DNA of 50,491 bases from Pirellulales bacterium (GCA_035656635.1 DASRSD010000168.1:1-50491), one strand, 5' to 3'; shown: positions 1-11,862, counted from the first letter of the stretch. A program made the numbers and translations. The notes: generated from the sequence alone by a model not told the origin.

Positions 1-120
1 ACAAATCCCCCTGAGGTTTGGTAGAATTCGGGCGGATAGGGATGATCGTGGGGTACAGAGAATTTCGTGGGTCGATCGAATCTGCCGCATCGTAATGCCG
101 GTTTCCGGCAGGAGGCAACC

Positions 121-1983
121 ATGCGGAACTCTTTTGCGAATGGTGCTCGCGAGATCGCACTGGCGTTTCGCGTAGCCGCGTTTCTCCGAAACGCGCCCGC
201 GAGTCTCGGAGAGACTCGCCTACGTGAACAGACTCGCCTACGTGGGCAGCTTGGTAGCGTACTGGCGGCGCTGGCTTTTGGTGCCGTAGTTTTGGGAGCG
301 GCGATGTGCCGTGCAGCAGATGCTCCGGCGGCAGGCAAACAGCCACCAGCGGCGCAGCCGGCGAATGCGAAAATCGATCAGGCCGCAAAGTTGGTGCAGC
401 AGGCGTTAAAAGCCGAAGCGGCCGGCAAGCCGGCGGAACGTGATGCGCTGCTCAAACAAGCCCTGGCAATTGCGCCCGACTATGCGCCGGCACACTGGCA
501 ACGGGGCGAAGTGAAATCGAGCACAGGCTGGGTTTCAGTCGACGAAGCCGCCAAGCGCGATGCGCATTCGGCCAAGCTGGACGAATATCGCCAACTGCGC
601 GATCAGGCCGGCGTCACCGTTGATGAGCAACTTAATTTGGCCCGCTGGTGCGAAAAGGCAGGCCTCAAAGAACAGCAGCGGGCACACTTGCTGTTCGCGC
701 TCGATCTGGATCCAGGCAATAAGGAAGCCACTACGAAATTAGGATTGGTGCGTTATCGAGGCCAATTAGTGCCGACGGCGCAGCTCGATGACATCAAAGC
801 TCAAGTAAAACAATCGTTCGCGGAATCAAATCAGTGGAAACAGCAAGCGGCCCAGTGGCTGCAGCAGTGGCGGGAAAAACCACAGACGCGCGACGACATT
901 CTCAAGCAAATTCGCGCCATTCGTGATCCGGCGGCGATTCCTTCTTTGGAAAAAATGCTTTCCAACAGCGGGCTCGAAGTGGGCAAAGCGATTGTCGAAT
1001 GCTTGGCCGCCATGCCGCAGCAAGCAGCGACGGAATCTTTGTTACGATTCGCCGTGTTTTCGCCCTACGATGAAGTTGCCAAGACAGCGATCTACGCACT
1101 CAAGTCGCGATCTCCGTACGGCTACGTTCCGATATTGCTCTTGGCCTTAAAAATGCCAATTCAATACCAATACGACATTCTCAATTTTAGCAGTTATAAC
1201 TTCGTCCATCAGTTAAAGCTCTACCAAGAAGAGCCTGATCGGAATGATTTACTTGTTACCTATGAAAACAAAACGAGCTTGGTGGGACAAGCCACATCGG
1301 GTTTGTCGAGAGAAAGAGCGGTTGGTAACACGATCAACAAAATCGAACATATCAATCAGCACGCGGAAGAATTCAATTCGGTTCTGGCCGACGTGCTGGA
1401 GCAAACAACTGGGCAACAACTAGGAAGTGATCCGACTGCCTGGTGGTCTTGGTGGTTAGAAAGCAACGAGTTTTATGAGCCGCCCCAAAAGCCTGATAAT
1501 ATTAGTTCGGTTACCGTTCGCCGGGCAGTATCGTGCTTTCCTGCTGGCACGCCGGTGTGGACGATGAGTGGGCCGATGCAGATTGAAAACATTAAAGTCG
1601 GCGAGCTGGTGCTGGCGCAAGATTCGAGAACCAGCGAACTGGCGTACAAGCCGGTGATTGGCACGACGATTCGCCCGCCAAGTGCGCTCATCGAAACGAA
1701 ATTGGGCGAGACGGTCATTCGCTCGACGCGCGGGCATCCGTTTTGGGTATCTGGCATCGGCTGGCAAATGGCCAAGGAACTAAAAGCGGGCCAATGGTTG
1801 CACACGGCGCGAGGCATGATGCAGATTGACAGCGCGGAGCCGAGCGATGAGGCCGTGTGCTTCAACCTGGTCGTGGCCGATTTTCATGATTACTTTGTCA
1901 GCGGCGCGAAACTGTTAGTGCACGATAATTTGCTGCGCGGGCCCACGATGGCAACCGTGCCGGGCCTGGCGGACGCGAAGTGA
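121..1983 (+). CDS. Secreted TPR/HEAT-like protein with C-terminal HINT domain
   Basis: The chosen ATG has a strong AGGAGG site at 110-115; an upstream in-frame start at 67 lacks one. The 620-residue product has an unusually long basic N-terminus, then a hydrophobic signal segment (about residues 41-62, ending near MCRAADA). An Ala-rich TPR-like region follows (about 80-220), then a HEAT-like part (about 260-340). The last 150 residues form a HINT fold: it opens with Cys472 in SCFPAGTPV, has the block-B TRGHPF motif, and closes with FHDYFVSG and LLVHDN. HINT domains can self-splice or self-cleave at the first Cys. In polymorphic toxins a toxin follows HINT, but here only about 17 residues remain, so no toxin is attached. 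Role unknown; a self-processing surface or envelope protein is an inference. A palindromic repeat lies in frame in the N-terminal segment. Confidence 0.8.
   Translation: MRNSFANGAREIALAFRVAAFLRNAPASLGETRLREQTRLRGQLGSVLAALAFGAVVLGAAMCRAADAPAAGKQPPAAQPANAKIDQAAKLVQQALKAEAAGKPAERDALLKQALAIAPDYAPAHWQRGEVKSSTGWVSVDEAAKRDAHSAKLDEYRQLRDQAGVTVDEQLNLARWCEKAGLKEQQRAHLLFALDLDPGNKEATTKLGLVRYRGQLVPTAQLDDIKAQVKQSFAESNQWKQQAAQWLQQWREKPQTRDDILKQIRAIRDPAAIPSLEKMLSNSGLEVGKAIVECLAAMPQQAATESLLRFAVFSPYDEVAKTAIYALKSRSPYGYVPILLLALKMPIQYQYDILNFSSYNFVHQLKLYQEEPDRNDLLVTYENKTSLVGQATSGLSRERAVGNTINKIEHINQHAEEFNSVLADVLEQTTGQQLGSDPTAWWSWWLESNEFYEPPQKPDNISSVTVRRAVSCFPAGTPVWTMSGPMQIENIKVGELVLAQDSRTSELAYKPVIGTTIRPPSALIETKLGETVIRSTRGHPFWVSGIGWQMAKELKAGQWLHTARGMMQIDSAEPSDEAVCFNLVVADFHDYFVSGAKLLVHDNLLRGPTMATVPGLADAK
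171..244 (+). repeat. In-frame palindromic repeat in the HINT gene signal region
   Basis: Two adjacent hairpins are visible: CGCGTTT/AAACGCG and a perfect 9-bp GCGAGTCTC/GAGACTCGC with a 3-nt loop, bracketed by CGTAG and CTACG. A 15-bp direct repeat, AGACTCGCCTACGTG, occurs at 212-226 and 230-244. The element is translated without a stop and makes most of the long n-region before the signal segment. Confidence 0.7.
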
Positions 1984-2120
1984 GTTTCCGTTTCGGTCCG
2001 TGATTCTATGCCGTTTGCACCACGGCCAGTGGCCTAAAAACTGCCTGCCCTTAGGGCCACCGATGTGCTAATCTGAGCGTACCTAATGTGTGGAGTGGGT
2101 TGCCCCGCCCACACAGGGTA

Positions 2121-2242
2121 GTCGCCCAATTTGAATCAGAATCCGTGGGTGGCCGTGGTCGAGGCTGCCGAGCCCCCGGAATTTCAAGGCGCTGGGGGCT
2201 TACTTCGTTCGACTCCAGCTACCCAAAATCAAATTAGGCGAC
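2121..2242. repeat. MITE-like palindromic element, copy A
   Basis: A 78-bp core (2147-2224) is an imperfect palindrome beginning GGGTGGCC and ending CTACCC. It is nearly identical, in inverse orientation, to 12059-12135. The core is bracketed by an inverted repeat, GTCGCCCAATTTGA (2121-2134) and TCAAATTAGGCGAC (2229-2242), matching at 13 of 14 positions. There is no coding capacity, so it would be a non-autonomous element. The rest of this gap (1984-2120 and 2243-2460) shows only a weak GC-rich hairpin near 2089-2116 and no gene. Confidence 0.75.
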
Positions 2243-2460
2243 GGCCCCGCACAAACATTTGCATTGGGCGCTATCAACCGCATCAATCGCCGCATCAATA
2301 AATGGCCAACAATGAACTCGTTGATGACAAATTTCATCGCCTTTGAACCGGTTTTACCGAGAAATTTCGATTCCGTTGCGATTTTTGTCCCGCGAAAAAA
2401 AATCCGGGACAAAATGGTTTATCCGACTTTTGAAATGCCATCCCTAGCCCTGGAACGCCC

Positions 2461-3672
2461 GTGAAATACGCCATCATTATTCCCGACGGGGCGGCTGATG
2501 AGCCGCAAGATTCGCTGGGCGGAAAAACGCCATTGCAGGCGGCCCACACCCCGGCGATGGATGCCGTGGTGCAGGCGGGGATTGTGGCGCGCTCGAATAA
2601 TGTGCCGCCATCGCTCCCCGCTAGTTCCGACGTGGCCTGCTTAAGTTTGTTGGGCTACAACCCCTTGGAGCATTTCACCGGGCGTGCACCACTTGAGGCC
2701 GCGGCGCAAGGAATTGAATTGGGTCCGGAAGACTGGGCCATTCGCTGCAATTTGGTGACGGTTGAAAATCAAATCATGCTGGATTTTACCGCCGGCCATA
2801 TTTCCACCGACGAAGCAAAGCAATTGCTCGCCACCGCGCAGGAAAAGCTCGGGAATGAACAGCTGCAATTCTATCCCGGGGTAAGTTACCGCAACTTGCT
2901 TGTTTTTCGCGGTGCGAAGAAAGCAGCGCCGTTTTCCCAAGATACCCGCGCTACACCGCCGCATGACTTGACGGATAAGACGGTCCTTGATGATTATCCG
3001 CGCGGACCGGGAAGCGACTTGCTGAATCACTTGATGTCGGATAGCGTGAATTTGTTTGCCGATCATCCGGTGAATAAAGTTCGCCGTGCCCAAGGCCACC
3101 CAGCGGCCACAAACATTTGGTTGTGGGGTTTGGGCCGCACGCCGCGATTGTCTCCCTTTGAAAAAGTGTACGGCGTGCGAGGCACGATGATTACCGCCGT
3201 CGATTTGCTGCGCGGATTGGCGGCGCTGATCGGCTGGCAGCGAATCGAAGTGCCCGGCGCAACCGGTTACATTGATACCGATTACGCTGCCAAGGGGCGA
3301 TACGCGATCGAAGCGTTATCCCGCACCGACGTCATTTGCGTGCATGTGGAAGCGACCGATGAAGCTTCGCACATGGGCAACACGACTGAAAAAATCAAGG
3401 CACTGGAGCAGATCGACCAACACATTGTCGCCCCGCTGCATGCGGCGCTCAAAAAGCAAGGCGATTACCGCATTTTGATTTCTCCCGATCATCCCACGCC
3501 CATCCGTTTGAAAACCCACAGTCACGGCTTTGTGCCCGTGGCGATGGCCGGCGCCGGCATTCAGCCCGACAGTGCTGCGACCTATGATGAAATAGCGGCC
3601 GGCGAATCGAAATTAGCATTCAAAGAAGGCTGGCGATTGATGGGGCATTTCCTCGGCCGACCAGCAAATTAG
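2461..3672 (+). CDS. ApgM-family phosphoglycerate mutase-like enzyme, possibly homoserine kinase
   Basis: The 403-residue product begins at a GTG. It belongs to the alkaline-phosphatase-like metalloenzyme superfamily, archaeal-type cofactor-independent phosphoglycerate mutase branch. Visible motifs are IIPDGAADEP (metal-binding Asp), LPASSDVACLSLLGY (phospho-accepting Ser region), HVEATDEASHMGN, and near the C-terminus SPDHPTP and HSHGFVPV (metal ligands). The family ranges from true mutases (2- to 3-phosphoglycerate) to homologues proposed to phosphorylate homoserine. Aspartokinase starts 53 bp downstream on the same strand, so a role in threonine synthesis is at least as likely as glycolysis; sequence alone cannot decide. 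Cytoplasmic. No strong Shine-Dalgarno precedes the GTG, but the conserved N-terminus starts there. Confidence 0.85.
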   Translation: MKYAIIIPDGAADEPQDSLGGKTPLQAAHTPAMDAVVQAGIVARSNNVPPSLPASSDVACLSLLGYNPLEHFTGRAPLEAAAQGIELGPEDWAIRCNLVTVENQIMLDFTAGHISTDEAKQLLATAQEKLGNEQLQFYPGVSYRNLLVFRGAKKAAPFSQDTRATPPHDLTDKTVLDDYPRGPGSDLLNHLMSDSVNLFADHPVNKVRRAQGHPAATNIWLWGLGRTPRLSPFEKVYGVRGTMITAVDLLRGLAALIGWQRIEVPGATGYIDTDYAAKGRYAIEALSRTDVICVHVEATDEASHMGNTTEKIKALEQIDQHIVAPLHAALKKQGDYRILISPDHPTPIRLKTHSHGFVPVAMAGAGIQPDSAATYDEIAAGESKLAFKEGWRLMGHFLGRPAN

Positions 3673-3725
3673 TGGTTTTTTGACTAACACATTCGTCATT
3701 TGCATTCCAATCCAAATTTACATCA

Positions 3726-5492
3726 ATGCGCATTGTAGTTCAAAAATTTGGCGGCACCAGCGTAGCCGATAGCCAGAAAATTCTGGCGGCGGCTAGAAAG
3801 GCCATTCGCACGCAACAGCAAGGAAATCAAGTGGTGATGGTCGTTAGCGCGATGGGGCATCAGACCGATCACCTGGTCGACCTAGCCGGTCAGATTACCG
3901 ATCGACCCAGCGCGCGCGAAATGGACATGCTGCTTTCAACCGGCGAGCAAGTCAGCGTGGCGTTGATGGCCATGGCGATTCAATCGCTCGGCTCGAAAGC
4001 TGTTAGCCTGACGGGAGCACAGATCGGAATTCGAACCGATAGCACACACACCAAAGCCCGCATTCATTCCATTTCGACCGATCGCATGCGGCAACTGCTG
4101 GATGAGGGAAACATCGTCATTGCGGCCGGCTTCCAGGGAATTGATGAAAACTTCAACATTACTACGCTCGGCCGCGGCGGCAGCGACACCACCGCCGTGG
4201 CTTTGGCCGCCGTGCTGCGAGCCGATGCCTGTGAAATTTATACCGACGTGGACGGCGTTTATACCACCGATCCACGGCAGCTTCCCGAAGCACGTCGGTT
4301 AAAGCGCATCAGTTACGACGAAATGCTGGAACTGGCCAGCTTGGGCGCGGCGGTCATGCACAGCCGCTCGATTGAGTTCGCCAAGAAATTCAACGTTCCA
4401 ATTCATGTGCGCAGCAGCTTTAGCGATGTGCCGGGCACGATGATCGTGGCCGAATCGGAATCAACCAAACAGCCTGTCAGCGGCGCCGCCCTAGTCAAGG
4501 ATGAAGCGCGAGTTACGATGGAAGCGGTGCCTGACCGGCCTGGAATCAGCCATGCGATTTTCTCGCAGTTGGCCCAGCGCCACATTGCCGTCGATATGAT
4601 CGTGCAAAACGTAAGCGCCGGCGGCAAAGCCGACATTTCATTCACCGTGCCGCGGAACGATTTAGCCCAAACACTGGAGATTGCCAAAGAAGCCGCCGTG
4701 GAACTGGGCGGGGCCAACGTGAGTCACGACGACGACGTCGCCAAACTTTCGGTCGTCGGCCTCGGTATGGCGCGACAAACCGGCGTTGCCCAAAAAATGT
4801 TCAATGCCCTGGGCGAAGCCGGCATCAATATTGAGACCATCACCACCAGTGAAATTAAAATTAGCGTGCTGATTGCTCGCGAGCAGGCCTTGCCGGCATT
4901 ACGCGCCGTTCATGCCGCATTTGGTTTGAACAAAGAACCTGCTAATGGCGGCCCTGGCGATTCTGGCGCCCATGCCTTGCTTTCGACCGCACTGGACATC
5001 GTCCGTGAATTGCAAGGGATGGAAGATTTGACCATCGACGAAATCACACTCGATGAAAAACAGGCCCGCGTGTCAATCGAAGCCGTTCCAGATCGCCCCG
5101 GTACAGCGGCGGCTTTGTTCAAAGAAATCGCCGCAGCGAGCATTTTTGTAGATATGATTGTCCAGAGTTATAGTCGGGCCGGGAAAGCCAACCTCACGTT
5201 TACGGTTCCCGAAGCCGATTTGCAGCGGAGTGCGGCCATTGCCCAGAGTGTGGCTTCACAATGCGGTTGCGGGAGCGTGAGCAGTTCCCCCAAGATCGAC
5301 AAGATTTCCGTGCAAGGAATCGGTATGCGCAGCCATTCCGGAGTGGCGCTGGGTTTGTTTAAATCGCTTTCAGATGCCGGTATCAATCTCGATTTGATGA
5401 GCACCAGCGAAGTACGGGTGAATGTGCTGGTTGACGGTGCCGTGGGACAACGTGCGTTAGCTTGCCTTCAAACAACTTTCGGAACGAGATAA
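3726..5492 (+). CDS. lysC: Aspartate kinase with four ACT domains
   Basis: Aspartokinase phosphorylates aspartate, the first step towards lysine, threonine and methionine. The 588-residue protein opens with VQKFGGTSVADSQ, the kinase signature, and has GRGGSDTTAVALA and YTDVDGVYTTDPR in the catalytic domain (residues 1 to about 245). Two ACT pairs follow: ACT1 and ACT2 at about 260-400, ACT3 and ACT4 at about 445-588, joined by a linker of about 45 residues. ACT1 and ACT3 share EAVPDRPG and VDMIVQ, so the pair looks duplicated. Most aspartokinases have two ACT domains; four are known in some cyanobacterial enzymes. The ACT domains imply feedback control by lysine and/or threonine. Likely co-transcribed with the upstream ApgM-like gene. 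Confidence 0.95.
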   Translation: MRIVVQKFGGTSVADSQKILAAARKAIRTQQQGNQVVMVVSAMGHQTDHLVDLAGQITDRPSAREMDMLLSTGEQVSVALMAMAIQSLGSKAVSLTGAQIGIRTDSTHTKARIHSISTDRMRQLLDEGNIVIAAGFQGIDENFNITTLGRGGSDTTAVALAAVLRADACEIYTDVDGVYTTDPRQLPEARRLKRISYDEMLELASLGAAVMHSRSIEFAKKFNVPIHVRSSFSDVPGTMIVAESESTKQPVSGAALVKDEARVTMEAVPDRPGISHAIFSQLAQRHIAVDMIVQNVSAGGKADISFTVPRNDLAQTLEIAKEAAVELGGANVSHDDDVAKLSVVGLGMARQTGVAQKMFNALGEAGINIETITTSEIKISVLIAREQALPALRAVHAAFGLNKEPANGGPGDSGAHALLSTALDIVRELQGMEDLTIDEITLDEKQARVSIEAVPDRPGTAAALFKEIAAASIFVDMIVQSYSRAGKANLTFTVPEADLQRSAAIAQSVASQCGCGSVSSSPKIDKISVQGIGMRSHSGVALGLFKSLSDAGINLDLMSTSEVRVNVLVDGAVGQRALACLQTTFGTR

Positions 5493-5509
5493 AACCGGGT
5501 AAGAGCAAT

Positions 5510-5536
5510 TCGTAACGTGTTTGCACGGCGTTACGA
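5510..5536. other. 8-bp inverted repeat between convergent genes
   Basis: TCGTAACG (5510-5517) and CGTTACGA (5529-5536) form a perfect stem with an 11-nt loop in the short gap between lysC and the convergent nuclease gene. Neither side has a T-tract, so it is not a canonical terminator, but its position suggests transcript-end processing. Confidence 0.4.
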
Positions 5537-5556
5537 TGAGGTATGCTTACTATGGA

Positions 5557-5961
5557 TTATTCTCCCAATACATCGTTCAGCACCTCTTCGGCCACGTAAA
5601 TCGGCAGCGCCGGATCGGCGGTCACCGCTACGGCAATGGCATCGGACGGTCGGGCGTCGATTTCAATCAATTCGCCTTCCTTTCGCACTCGGAGCAACGC
5701 GTAATACGTGTGTTCCTTCAATTCGCTAATCACCACGTCCTGCAATTCACCGCCGAGTTGATCGATAATGTTCACTAGCAGATCGTGCGTAAGCGGCCGA
5801 GGGGAATGAAATTGCTTTACGCGGCGATCGATACTCGTGGCTTCAAAAATGCCAATGAGAATCGGGAATGTCCGATCGCCATCAACCTCCTTCAGATAAA
5901 TCACCTGTTGGTCGTTGATTTCGCTGATGATGATCCGCGACAATTCCATCTGCACTGGCAT
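5557..5961 (-). CDS. Bifunctional nuclease (BFN/DUF151) family protein
   Basis: The 134-residue product matches the compact BFN fold throughout: VIYLKEVDGDRTFPILIGIFEA near the N-terminus, RPLTHDLL in the middle, and the conserved IDARPSDAIAVAV before a C-terminal YVAEEVL. Related proteins have been reported with RNase and DNase activity, and others act in stress or redox responses; the substrate here is unknown. It is soluble with no signal peptide. The start is supported by AAGGA about 8 nt upstream of the ATG. The gene is convergent with lysC and lies downstream of valS on the same strand, 118 bp away. The length is typical for single-domain bacterial members. Confidence 0.85.
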   Translation of the reverse strand: MPVQMELSRIIISEINDQQVIYLKEVDGDRTFPILIGIFEATSIDRRVKQFHSPRPLTHDLLVNIIDQLGGELQDVVISELKEHTYYALLRVRKEGELIEIDARPSDAIAVAVTADPALPIYVAEEVLNDVLGE

Positions 5962-6079
5962 AGCTCAATCCTTTACGAATGATTACGCACCTGGCGGCGA
6001 ACGACAACGGTCACTCCGTGCGATACCTCCCAATTATAAAATGGCGTGCAGTTGGCAATCCAGTGGCTTGCAGAATCTG

Positions 6080-9610
<3,531 letters not shown>

Positions 9611-9887
9611 TGGTCCATCGAGAAGGTGAGTGTCAGTTGTATCCGGATTTTATTTCGTGACAGAACGGCAGTGTTTTGTCGGCAGCACCGTAGCGAGCCG
9701 GCAGCAATTCCCGGCACTGCCTGGTGCGGCCCATGACAAAACGATTCGAGTTTCCATCCCAAAGTGTGCATTGTTGATGGTTTTTTCGCGCCGGCCTGGT
9801 CCATGTTGCAATGGAGTTGGCAGCGGCCGGTCGGCAAGCCGCTGCGTTGCTGAATAGGTGCTCAAATCCAGCGTCGATACACCATAA
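9611..9887 (-). other. valS upstream region
   Basis: Between the cimA terminator and the valS start. No gene, leader peptide with a Val run, or T-box-like signature was recognised. A valS promoter is expected here but none could be assigned confidently. Confidence 0.4.
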
Positions 9888-9928
9888 CAAAAACCGTGGC
9901 CCAATTTCTAGTGAAAATCTGGGCCACG
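9888..9928 (-). terminator. Rho-independent terminator after cimA
   Basis: Read on the minus strand, CGTGGCCCA pairs perfectly with TGGGCCACG (9 bp, 16-nt loop), followed by GTTTTTG. It lies about 90 nt past the cimA stop and about 280 nt before the valS start, so it separates the two transcripts. Confidence 0.75.
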
Positions 9929-10017
9929 ATCATGCGATAAGCTGTCGAGCCTTGGCGACACGCGTCAAGCGCTCGGCGGGCGCCTCGCGGCTAAACAAGC
10001 TCGGTTGCGGCTAAGCA

Positions 10018-11664
10018 CTACCGCGTTGCACTCGCCACATTCCCGTGTGCCGTGCTGGGTTGCTCATCTTTGCACAATTTGTACTCGATGGCATCGACCA
10101 GCGCCTTCCAACTGGCTTCAATAATGTTTTCGCTCACGCCGATGGTGCCCCACATGTCTTTCTCATCGCGGCTTTCAATGGTCACGCGCACGCCGGCGGC
10201 GGTGCCCGCTTCGCTATTGATGACGCGAACCTTGTAATCGACAAGGCTCATTTCGCGCAGGTTAGGGAAGGAACCGTTCAGCGCTTTTCGCAGGGCCGCA
10301 TCCAGGGCATTCACCGGGCCGTCTCCTTCGGCCACTTCATGGCGAATTTTATCGGCCACGCGAAGTTTCACGGTGGCTTCGGTGTGTGGGGGGACGGGCC
10401 GATCGGAATTGGGGAATGGGGAATGGGGAATGGAGAGTGCGGCATCGTTGCGCTCCACCGAAACGTGATATTTCAGCGTATCAAAGTGTGGGCGGAAGGT
10501 GCCGGCGACTCGGCGGACTAACAAATCGAACGACGCTTCGGCCGCTTCGAATTGATAGCCCTGGTTTTCCAGCGACACTACTTGCGCTAGAATGCGGTCC
10601 ATCAATTCGCGGTTATCCTGCAAATTGTGCTTGGTGGTCATGGCCACAATGTTCGAGCGGCCCGACAGCTCACTCACCAAAATGCGCCGTTCGTTGCCGA
10701 CTTGCTCTGGCGCAATGTGCTCGTAGCTGTTGGTCACCCGGGCGACGGCGTGCACGTGCATGCCCCCTTTGTGGGCGAAAGCGCTGTGGCCGACAAATGC
10801 CTGGTTGGAACGATAGTTCATATTGGCCAGGTCATACACATAGCGCGAAAGCTCCGTGAGCCGCTGCGCGCCGCCGGGGCACAGCACTTCGTAACCGGTT
10901 TTCTTGACGGCCAAATTCGCGCAGACCGAAATCAAATCGGCATTGCCGCAGCGCTCGCCGACGCCGTTGATGGTGCCTTGCACTTGCACCGCTCCGGCGG
11001 CCACCGCGGCCAGCGAGTTGGCCACGGCTAAATCGCAATCGTTATGGGTGTGAATGCCCACCGGCACAGGAAGCGCCGCTTGGGCGGCTTTCGTGAACTC
11101 AGCAACTTCCTCTGGCATGCTGCCGCCGTTGGTATCGCACAGCACAACCAATTTCGCGCCGGCTTCGGCGGCGGCGCGCACGGTTTGGGCGGCATAATTC
11201 GAATCGAGCCTCCAGCCGTCGAAAAAATGCTCGGCATCGTAAATGACTTGCCGGCCACAGTCGCACAAATATTTTATGGTTTCGCCAATCATCGCCAGGT
11301 TTTCTTCCAGCGAAACGCGCAGCACTTCGGTTACGTGAAAAGCCGATGTTTTGCCGACAAGGGTGATGGTTTTCGCGCCCGATTCCAGCAGCGCCTTCAT
11401 GCCTGGGTCTTGCTCCGGCTTGACCCCTTTGCGGCGCGTCATGCCAAAAGCACACACCTGGGCGTGCTGCAGTTTGAGTTGCTGAACGCGCTGGAAAAAC
11501 TGGGCGTCTTTTTCGTTGGAAAGGGGATAGCCTCCTTCGACAAAATCGAAGCCCAGCTCGTCCAACCGCTGGGTGATCAGCAGCTTATCTTGCAGCGAAA
11601 AGTTAACGCCTTCGCCTTGGCTGCCGTCGCGAAGCGTGGTGTCGTAGATTTGGATGCGGGGCAT
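10018..11664 (-). CDS. cimA: Citramalate synthase
   Basis: Condenses pyruvate and acetyl-CoA to citramalate, the threonine-independent entry to isoleucine. The 548-residue enzyme starts MPRIQIYDTTLRDGSQGEG, the HMGL-like TIM-barrel signature. It has ERCGNADL, GVGERCGN and the metal-binding HTHNDCDLAVANS, and a C-terminal LeuA-type regulatory domain (REMSLVDYKVRVINSEAGT onward) that usually senses isoleucine. The frame stays open upstream to 11787, but that extension translates the GGGGAATG repeat and has no homology, so MPRIQIYD is the start; it has no clear Shine-Dalgarno. A second copy of the repeat is in frame at 10403-10437 (SIPHSPFPNS). An attenuator with a Val/Ile leader peptide lies upstream. 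The CimA versus homocitrate/isopropylmalate synthase choice rests on overall layout and the leader. Confidence 0.9.
   Translation of the reverse strand: MPRIQIYDTTLRDGSQGEGVNFSLQDKLLITQRLDELGFDFVEGGYPLSNEKDAQFFQRVQQLKLQHAQVCAFGMTRRKGVKPEQDPGMKALLESGAKTITLVGKTSAFHVTEVLRVSLEENLAMIGETIKYLCDCGRQVIYDAEHFFDGWRLDSNYAAQTVRAAAEAGAKLVVLCDTNGGSMPEEVAEFTKAAQAALPVPVGIHTHNDCDLAVANSLAAVAAGAVQVQGTINGVGERCGNADLISVCANLAVKKTGYEVLCPGGAQRLTELSRYVYDLANMNYRSNQAFVGHSAFAHKGGMHVHAVARVTNSYEHIAPEQVGNERRILVSELSGRSNIVAMTTKHNLQDNRELMDRILAQVVSLENQGYQFEAAEASFDLLVRRVAGTFRPHFDTLKYHVSVERNDAALSIPHSPFPNSDRPVPPHTEATVKLRVADKIRHEVAEGDGPVNALDAALRKALNGSFPNLREMSLVDYKVRVINSEAGTAAGVRVTIESRDEKDMWGTIGVSENIIEASWKALVDAIEYKLCKDEQPSTAHGNVASATR
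10403..10437 (-). repeat. In-frame GGGGAATG repeat in cimA
   Basis: GGGGAATGGGGAATGGGGAA plus a degenerate unit, the same unit as in the hairpin at 11692-11796. It encodes about ten residues (IPHSPFPNS) in the linker between the catalytic and C-terminal domains. Confidence 0.75.
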
Positions 11665-11691
11665 GGTGCGTGAGTGGTGAGTGGTGATCAA

Positions 11692-11796
11692 ATGGGGAAT
11701 GTGGAATGGGGAATGATGAATGAACAAATTGGGAGTGGGGGATGAGCAAATCGTTTGTTTTGTCATTCCCCATTCCGCATTCGGCATTCCCCATTC
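11692..11796 (-). repeat. GGGGAATG fold-back repeat in the cimA leader
   Basis: Units of GGGGAATG/GGAATG on the left arm are mirrored by CATTCCCC/CATTCCGCATTCGG on the right arm, able to form a long hairpin. It sits between the attenuator terminator and the cimA start codon, which is only 28 nt away. Confidence 0.75.
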
Positions 11797-11799
11797 AAC

Positions 11800-11834
11800 A
11801 AAAAACCCTGCGGCCGGTTGGTCCGACCGCAGGG
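11800..11834 (-). terminator. Attenuator terminator of the cimA leader
   Basis: On the minus strand CCCTGCGGTCGG, a short loop and CCGGCCGCAGGG form a strong stem (11834-11806) followed by six T (11805-11800). It starts 28 nt after the leader-peptide stop. The leader segment GGCCGTAAGGG around that stop can pair with the 5' arm CCCTGCGGTC, an alternative antiterminator. Leader sequence TGCGGCCG is also perfectly complementary to CGGCCGCA of the 3' arm. Confidence 0.8.
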
Positions 11835-11862
11835 CTGAAATGTGTTCGCTTATGCGAAGCCC

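Noticed and set aside
9611..9887. T-box or leader peptide for valS
   Set aside because: No Val codon run, no specifier or antiterminator pattern; the hairpin farther upstream fits as the cimA terminator.
11665..11787. Upstream extension of CimA to a Met at 11787
   Set aside because: The extra 41 residues translate the repeat and lie downstream of the terminator; homology starts at MPRIQIYD.
10403..11796. CRISPR-like repeats (GGGGAATG units)
   Set aside because: Units are short and contiguous, without spacers of constant length; no cas genes.
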